From NCBI GenBank assembly GCA_002104895.1, contig MCFG01000196.1:10001-55000 (forward strand): 45,000 nt of DNA. The letters run 5' to 3'. Each line of letters opens with the position of its first letter. The stretch's first letter is position 1. Source of the stretch: Anaeromyces robustus. Its lineage: Eukaryota; Neocallimastigomycota; Neocallimastigomycetes; Neocallimastigales; Neocallimastigaceae. The position numbers and the translations under genes are program-made. Of this stretch, positions 40,017 to 45,000 are shown one piece after another. The notes under the pieces are model-generated. The model did no database searches, was not told the DNA's origin, and was given only the letters and a program-made list of their open reading frames with translations.

Positions 40017-40023
40017 GATTTGG

Positions 40024-40105
40024 TTGGTCAATGTATGTTAAAGCTGACAACTGACAATTGTAGGACAGTCTATAAGGGTCAAAGAAGTTTACCCAATAAA
40101 AAAAA
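40024..40105 (+). mobile_element. Truncated retroposon 3' end related to the SINE
   Basis: Three blocks appear in the same order as in the 3' part of the 5136-5665 SINE: AAGCTGAC, GGACAGTC (GGCAGTC in the SINE) and GGGTCAAAGAAG followed by TACCC (AAGGTCAAAGAAG then ATACCCC in the SINE). An A-rich end follows. ATTTGG flanks the fragment at 40018-40023 and 40106-40111, a possible 6-bp target duplication. Consistent with a 5'-truncated copy of the SINE or of its partner LINE. Confidence 0.5.
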
Positions 40106-41225
40106 ATTTGGAAACATTGTAAAAAATTATTATTTAAATTTTTCCTTTAAAAAAAAAAAAAAAAAAAATACAATTAAAATTCAATAATTAAAATGTAACA
40201 ACTTGTATCATTGTAAAACACTCAAAACAATAAATAAATAAAATTTTATGAGAATATTATTTTACTGATACTCAAACAGACATCTTTTTTATTATTATAA
40301 TTATTTTTTATTTTTTTTTTATTTTTTTTTTCTTTTAACATATTAAATTTTAACATATTTTTTAAAGCTTTAATTATCACAATATTTATTTATAAACTAT
40401 AAAATGCAATATGCCGTTCGAAGATTCGATGCTTTAAAATTCGGAAATCATATACACAAATTAATGTTAATATAAATAATAAAAAAATATGTTTAATAAA
40501 ATATAAAAAAAAAAAAAAAAAAAAAAAAAAACAGTAATTTTAAATTTAATACTATAATTATATAATTATTGAATTATAATGATGATTCTATTCATTTTTT
40601 TAATTGATAGAGTATAATATTTTGTTTTTTTATTATAATTTATTTTTCTGATTGATAATATTGTAAATATATTTTAACTCTAAAGAAAATAATTTTATTT
40701 TTTTTTTTTAGTTACAATATTTATTCTTTGTTAATATTATTATTAGTACTACAATTATTACTATTATTATTATATTATAGAATATTACTTTCTACATTTT
40801 ATTATTAATTTAATATATAATTTAATTTAGTAAATTTATTTAATTATTTAATTAGTATTCATTTTAATTTATATATTAAAATATAAAACTCATGGAAAAT
40901 AAAAAATAAAACTCATGGAAAAAAAATTAAAAGTAGAACAAAAACATGAAAATATTGTGGCTTACATGCGAAATTTTGTTTTTTCATATATTCTAAACTA
41001 GAAAAAGCCTCATATCTTTAATTAGTTTTCCTTTAATAAATTTTTCAAAATTAATTAATTTAATTTGTTAAAATATTATATTATTAATATATTGTACTAA
41101 TAGAAAAATAAAGCTATTCTATATCATTGTTATTTAACTATTATTTAATAGTTTTGTGTAATTATTGAATAACAAACTTTATTATTTATTATATTTTTGT
41201 ATGAAACTTTTAATTAAAATAAAAA

Positions 41226-41332
41226 ACAAAAAATAAAATAAAATAAAAAATAAAATAAAAATAAAATAAAATAAAATAAAATAAAATAAAATAAAATAAA
41301 ATAAAATAAAATAAAATAAAATAAAATAAAAT
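41226..41332. repeat. (AAAAT)n microsatellite
   Basis: More than 100 bp of AAAAT pentanucleotide with a few AAAAAT variants at the start. Confidence 0.95.
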
Positions 41333-41772
41333 ATAAATGAGAAATTATTAATATTAATAAAAAGTTTATAATATTTCTTTATAATAATATATTGTATTAT
41401 TACTTATTTTACAATTTATTCTGTAAATAAATACATATAAATTAAGAATTAATAATATAATACATTATTTTTATTTTTTAATAATTTTTAAAAATCTAAA
41501 GAAATATATAATTTTTTTAATTAATTATTATATGATTAGCTTAAAAATATAGATAATTATTTAGATAATTATTTTAGTTAATTTAATATAATTATAATAA
41601 TGATAAATATTATTTAAAAAATTAAAACAATAAATAAGCATTTATCTACCGAAAATTTATATAATTATATTATAAATAATATTTATAATCATAATAATTT
41701 TAGTTACTTTTGATTATAAGAAAATATAATATAATTTTATTTTATTTCTTTATATATATTAAAAATTTTAAA

Positions 41773-43970
41773 ATGAACAGACATCAAGGATTTTTTAATG
41801 AGAATAGTATTTCCTCGACAAATTCTAGAAGAAATTTTAATAATATTCAAACGCTATCACCTCAATTCGAAACTTATTCAAATAATTATGATAATGAATT
41901 AAATTCAGCAAATTCTCATTTTTCTGATGCTTCCAGTAGATTGTCTCGTAATAGTCGTATTGTTTCTCCTATGACAACGCATAATGAAATTTATCCTTCT
42001 CCTCTCCAAGAAAACTATAGTAATAGAAATGAATATATAGAAAATCATAATAATAATAATAATAATAATATATATCATTATAATAATAATGATAATGATA
42101 CAGATTCATTATCTTCTATTTCTATCGATCCAAGTGGTCGTATTAACGAAATCTGTATAGCAAATATTAATAATACATGTAAATTTGGAAAACGTTGTCG
42201 TTTTGTTCATGGTAAAATTTGTCCTTCCTGTAAACAAAATGTATTTAATCCTCTAAAAGATATGAATGAACAAATTATAGGTAATTATATTATTTCTTAA
42301 TAATGAATTAATATTATTATTACTTTCTTCCTTTTCATAAAATACATAAATATATTACTAAACAATATATATATATATATTTTATTTATTTATTTTATTT
42401 TATTTTATTTATTTAAAATGGTAGAACATTCAAAATTTTGTAAAAATGAAAACTTAAAGGAAAATAATAACAAAGTAAGGAATTCATATCGAAATGAAGA
42501 TGAAAATGGAACGAATTATACATGCTCAATTTGTTTAGATAATATTACACCTCCGATGAAATTTGGAGTTTTATGTAATTAATTATTTTTATTTTTTATT
42601 TTTTTTTTTTTTATTTATATATATATATATTTATATAATTTTTTTAATATTATATTTTTTTTTTGTATATATAAAAATATATACACATAAAAAATTATTA
42701 AAATAAAATATACTTATTATGTACAATTATTTATATATAATATATAATTATATAGGTAATTGTAAGCATTATTTTTGTTATGAATGTATAAAAATATGGA
42801 GAAATTCTCAAGATTTTAGTGATATTGATAATCATTTAAAATGTCCTTTATGTAAAACCGTATGTATATATTCTATATATTCTAGATACATATAATTGAT
42901 TAATAGAATAATTAAATTTTAAAAATAAATTTTATATTATAATATTTGTATAAATGGTAATATTATACAGAAATCACAGTTTATAATTCCTACTACAGAA
43001 TTCCCTAAAACAAAAAGAGATCATGAATTATTAATTAAAAAGTATAAACAAGAATTAGCAAATACTGAATGTAAAAAATTTAGAAATACAAATTATAAGT
43101 TTTGTCCATATGGAGATAATTGTAATTATAAAATATTCATATTATTATAATTATTATTATTATTTTATTATTACTTTATTATTATTACTTAATTTCTGTT
43201 GTAATCATTTAACTTATTATAAATTTATGTATATTATACTTAATATTATTAAAGGTATTTATTCACACTATAAACCTGATGGTAGATATGTACATTTTGG
43301 ATATATGACAGAAGCAAATCAATTTATAAGTCCTGAAGAATATGAACAAAATATTATTCAGTACGATACAACAGGATTTATTCAAGAATATAATCATCGT
43401 TTAGTAGAAGAAGCATTATTAAATGATGATGGTGATGGTTTTGGAATGCATAATGGTGTATTTAATAGTCCATTTTATCGTGATAATTTAGTAGAAAATA
43501 ATATGCGTTATTTGGAATTATTTGATACTTCTGATGATTTTAATGAATTAAATTATGGTCTTTTTGATGATAGTGACCTTGAAGAGAGTGATAATATAAG
43601 TGATATTAATGATAGTGAAATTTCAGATTATCTTGATGAAATTGATGAAGATTTAAATGCATATTATATGATGAATATGAACAATATAAGTCCTTCTACA
43701 GATACTCGTCAAATGTATAGACATTCTACAATTTCTTTAAGACACTCTTTAACCTTCACAGGAAGAAGTCCTACTAATATTTCTAGTAATAATGATAATC
43801 ATAATAATGAAGATAGAAACATAGGTTTTCCAGAAAATCTTACTTTTTCACCAACCAGAGTACCACCACCATATCGCAATCGTCGTATTCATCATCATCA
43901 TCATCATCATCGTCGTCGTCGTAACAATAATGATAATAATAATTATGATTTTATCAATAACAATAACGTC

Positions 43971-44010
<40 letters not shown>

Positions 44011-45000
44011 GTTTATTATCAAATAATCAACAAGATTATAATTTAAATAGAAATGAAAATATAAATGAATATAATAACAGAACAATTGGTATTAATCATC
44101 AAAATATTGTCATAAATAGAGATAATAATCATAACAATGATGAAATAAATTCTAACTCTAGTCCTAATACACCTCCAAGATCAGATTCTATTATACTTCC
44201 AAGAGAAAACACAAATTCAAACACAAATACAATGATATTTCCTATAAGAACAGATTCCATTTCTAATACACTTCCAAGATTAAGACTTAGCAATATCACT
44301 AATACTAGTACGCTTCCAAGATCAAGATCAAGATCCAATTCTAATACGCTTACAAGATCAAGATCCAATTCTAATACACTTCCAAGATCAAGATCCGAAA
44401 CTAGTACTCATCCAAGAGCAAGATCTCTATCTAGTTCACTTCCGAGAACAAGATCCAGATCTGATTCTAGTTCAAATACGCGTCCAAGAGACAACAATGT
44501 CAATACTTTAAATCGATCTAATACCGTTCAAAATCCTAATGAAACTTATATATCCAATTTATCTACTTTACAACGTGTGCTAAATCAACCAACAACTCCA
44601 AATGATTCATTTAATACATTTGGTGTAAATCATGATTCAAGTATGGATCAATCACGTTTTTCAACTTTACGTAGTAATCATAATGAATTAAGACTTACAT
44701 ATATTTCAGCATTAAACGAATTTAATAGAAATAATTCTAATTCTAATTCTAATTCTAATTCTAATTCTGACCATAATTTAGGTCTTGAATCTAATTCAAA
44801 TTCCATTTCTAATAATACTTCTAATTCATTATTACAATCTAATGCTACTTCTAATAATAATAATAATTCAATTTCATATTCTAATTCTACAAATACAAAT
44901 TTAATATTACCTTCTAATTCTATTAATACTGATTCCATATCACATTCTTATTCTATGAATACTAATTCTGTATCACATTCTACTTCTACGAATACTAATT
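41773..45000 (+). CDS. MKRN: Makorin-type RING/CCCH E3 ligase, 3' end cut off
   Basis: Exons 41773-42280, 42425-42574, 42756-42859, 42971-43121 and 43255 to beyond the window; 886 codons visible, no stop reached. Makorins are RING ubiquitin ligases that also bind RNA. Domains in order: an Asn/Ser-rich N-terminus (1-125); a CCCH finger C128-x7-C136-x5-C142-x3-H146; the makorin Cys/His motif (C150, C153, then H171 and C175); a RING with C203, C206, C222, H224, C227, C230, C249 and C252; and a final CCCH finger C288-x10-C299-x5-C305-x3-H309. The last intron splits codon C305 (donor GTAATT, acceptor AAAG), which completes this finger exactly; reading through would hit a stop. The rest is an acidic stretch, a His7-Arg4 run, long Asn runs, Pro-Arg-Ser decapeptide repeats and (Ser-Asn)n. 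The start is taken at AAAATGAACAG; the in-frame ATG at 41710 adds only AT-derived residues. Confidence 0.9.
44180..44490 (+). repeat. Coding tandem repeats, LPRSRS decapeptides
   Basis: Units of about 30 bp encode TLPRSRSNSN-like decapeptides, about six to eight degenerate copies (for example near 44310, 44345 and 44378). They lie in the makorin tail and resemble short RS-type phosphorylatable repeats. Confidence 0.8.

Larger units (their letters stand above)
38817..41772. other. Spacer between DUS1 and makorin gene
   Basis: AT-rich. It holds poly(T) (about 39491-39523), a less AT-rich island at 39840-40105 containing a hairpin and a retroposon fragment, poly(A) near 40505-40531 and an (AAAAT)n array. 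Short less AT-rich patches at 40410-40460 and 40950-41020 have no recognisable coding content. Confidence 0.6.

Noticed and set aside
44129..44938. Minus-strand LDLDL and ELELEL frames
   Set aside because: Antisense shadows of the makorin Ser/Arg and Ser/Asn repeats.

Overview
This is a eukaryotic window with extremely AT-rich, microsatellite-laden spacers and intron-split genes. GT-AG introns of about 60-460 nt, TAA-dominated stops, Asn/Ser-rich proteins and fungal marker genes (BFR1, DUS1, RPN13) point to a fungus. A CatSper-type flagellar channel subunit points to one with swimming zoospores. My best inference is an anaerobic gut fungus (Neocallimastigomycota). I did no composition calculation or database search, so the lineage is inferred.

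Layout. 1-0.5 kb: a broken Gly/Pro-repeat coding relic. 1.3-2.8 kb (minus): a bacterial-looking SLC6/NSS sodium symporter, split by a frameshift exactly at a perfect 19-bp inverted repeat. 5.1-5.7 kb: a tRNA-derived SINE with an 11-bp target-site duplication and a 34-nt A tail. 8.2-9.7 kb (minus): a secreted M35 (aspzincin) metallopeptidase. 12.8-18.1 kb (plus): a 16-exon gene that I assembled into a 950-residue CatSper epsilon/delta-like subunit. 18.9-19.6 kb (minus): an unrecognised two-exon gene. 22.6-25.2 kb (minus): a three-exon cytosolic-type Hsp70 with an Arg/Glu tail in place of EEVD. 26.9-28.7 kb (minus): BFR1. 32.5-34.6 kb (plus): RPN13/ADRM1, seven exons. 35.4-38.8 kb (plus): DUS1, twelve exons including an 18-nt microexon. 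41.8-45.0 kb (plus): a makorin-type RING/CCCH E3 ligase with a very long low-complexity tail that runs off the window.

The genes do not form an evident pathway or operon. Hsp70, the proteasome receptor Rpn13 and the makorin ligase are all protein quality-control components, but this is probably chance neighbourhood. Spacers of 0.7-5 kb hold mainly (TTTA)n, (TTA)n, poly(A/T) and short duplications. All multi-exon models were built by eye from splice sites and reading phase; phases close in every complete model.
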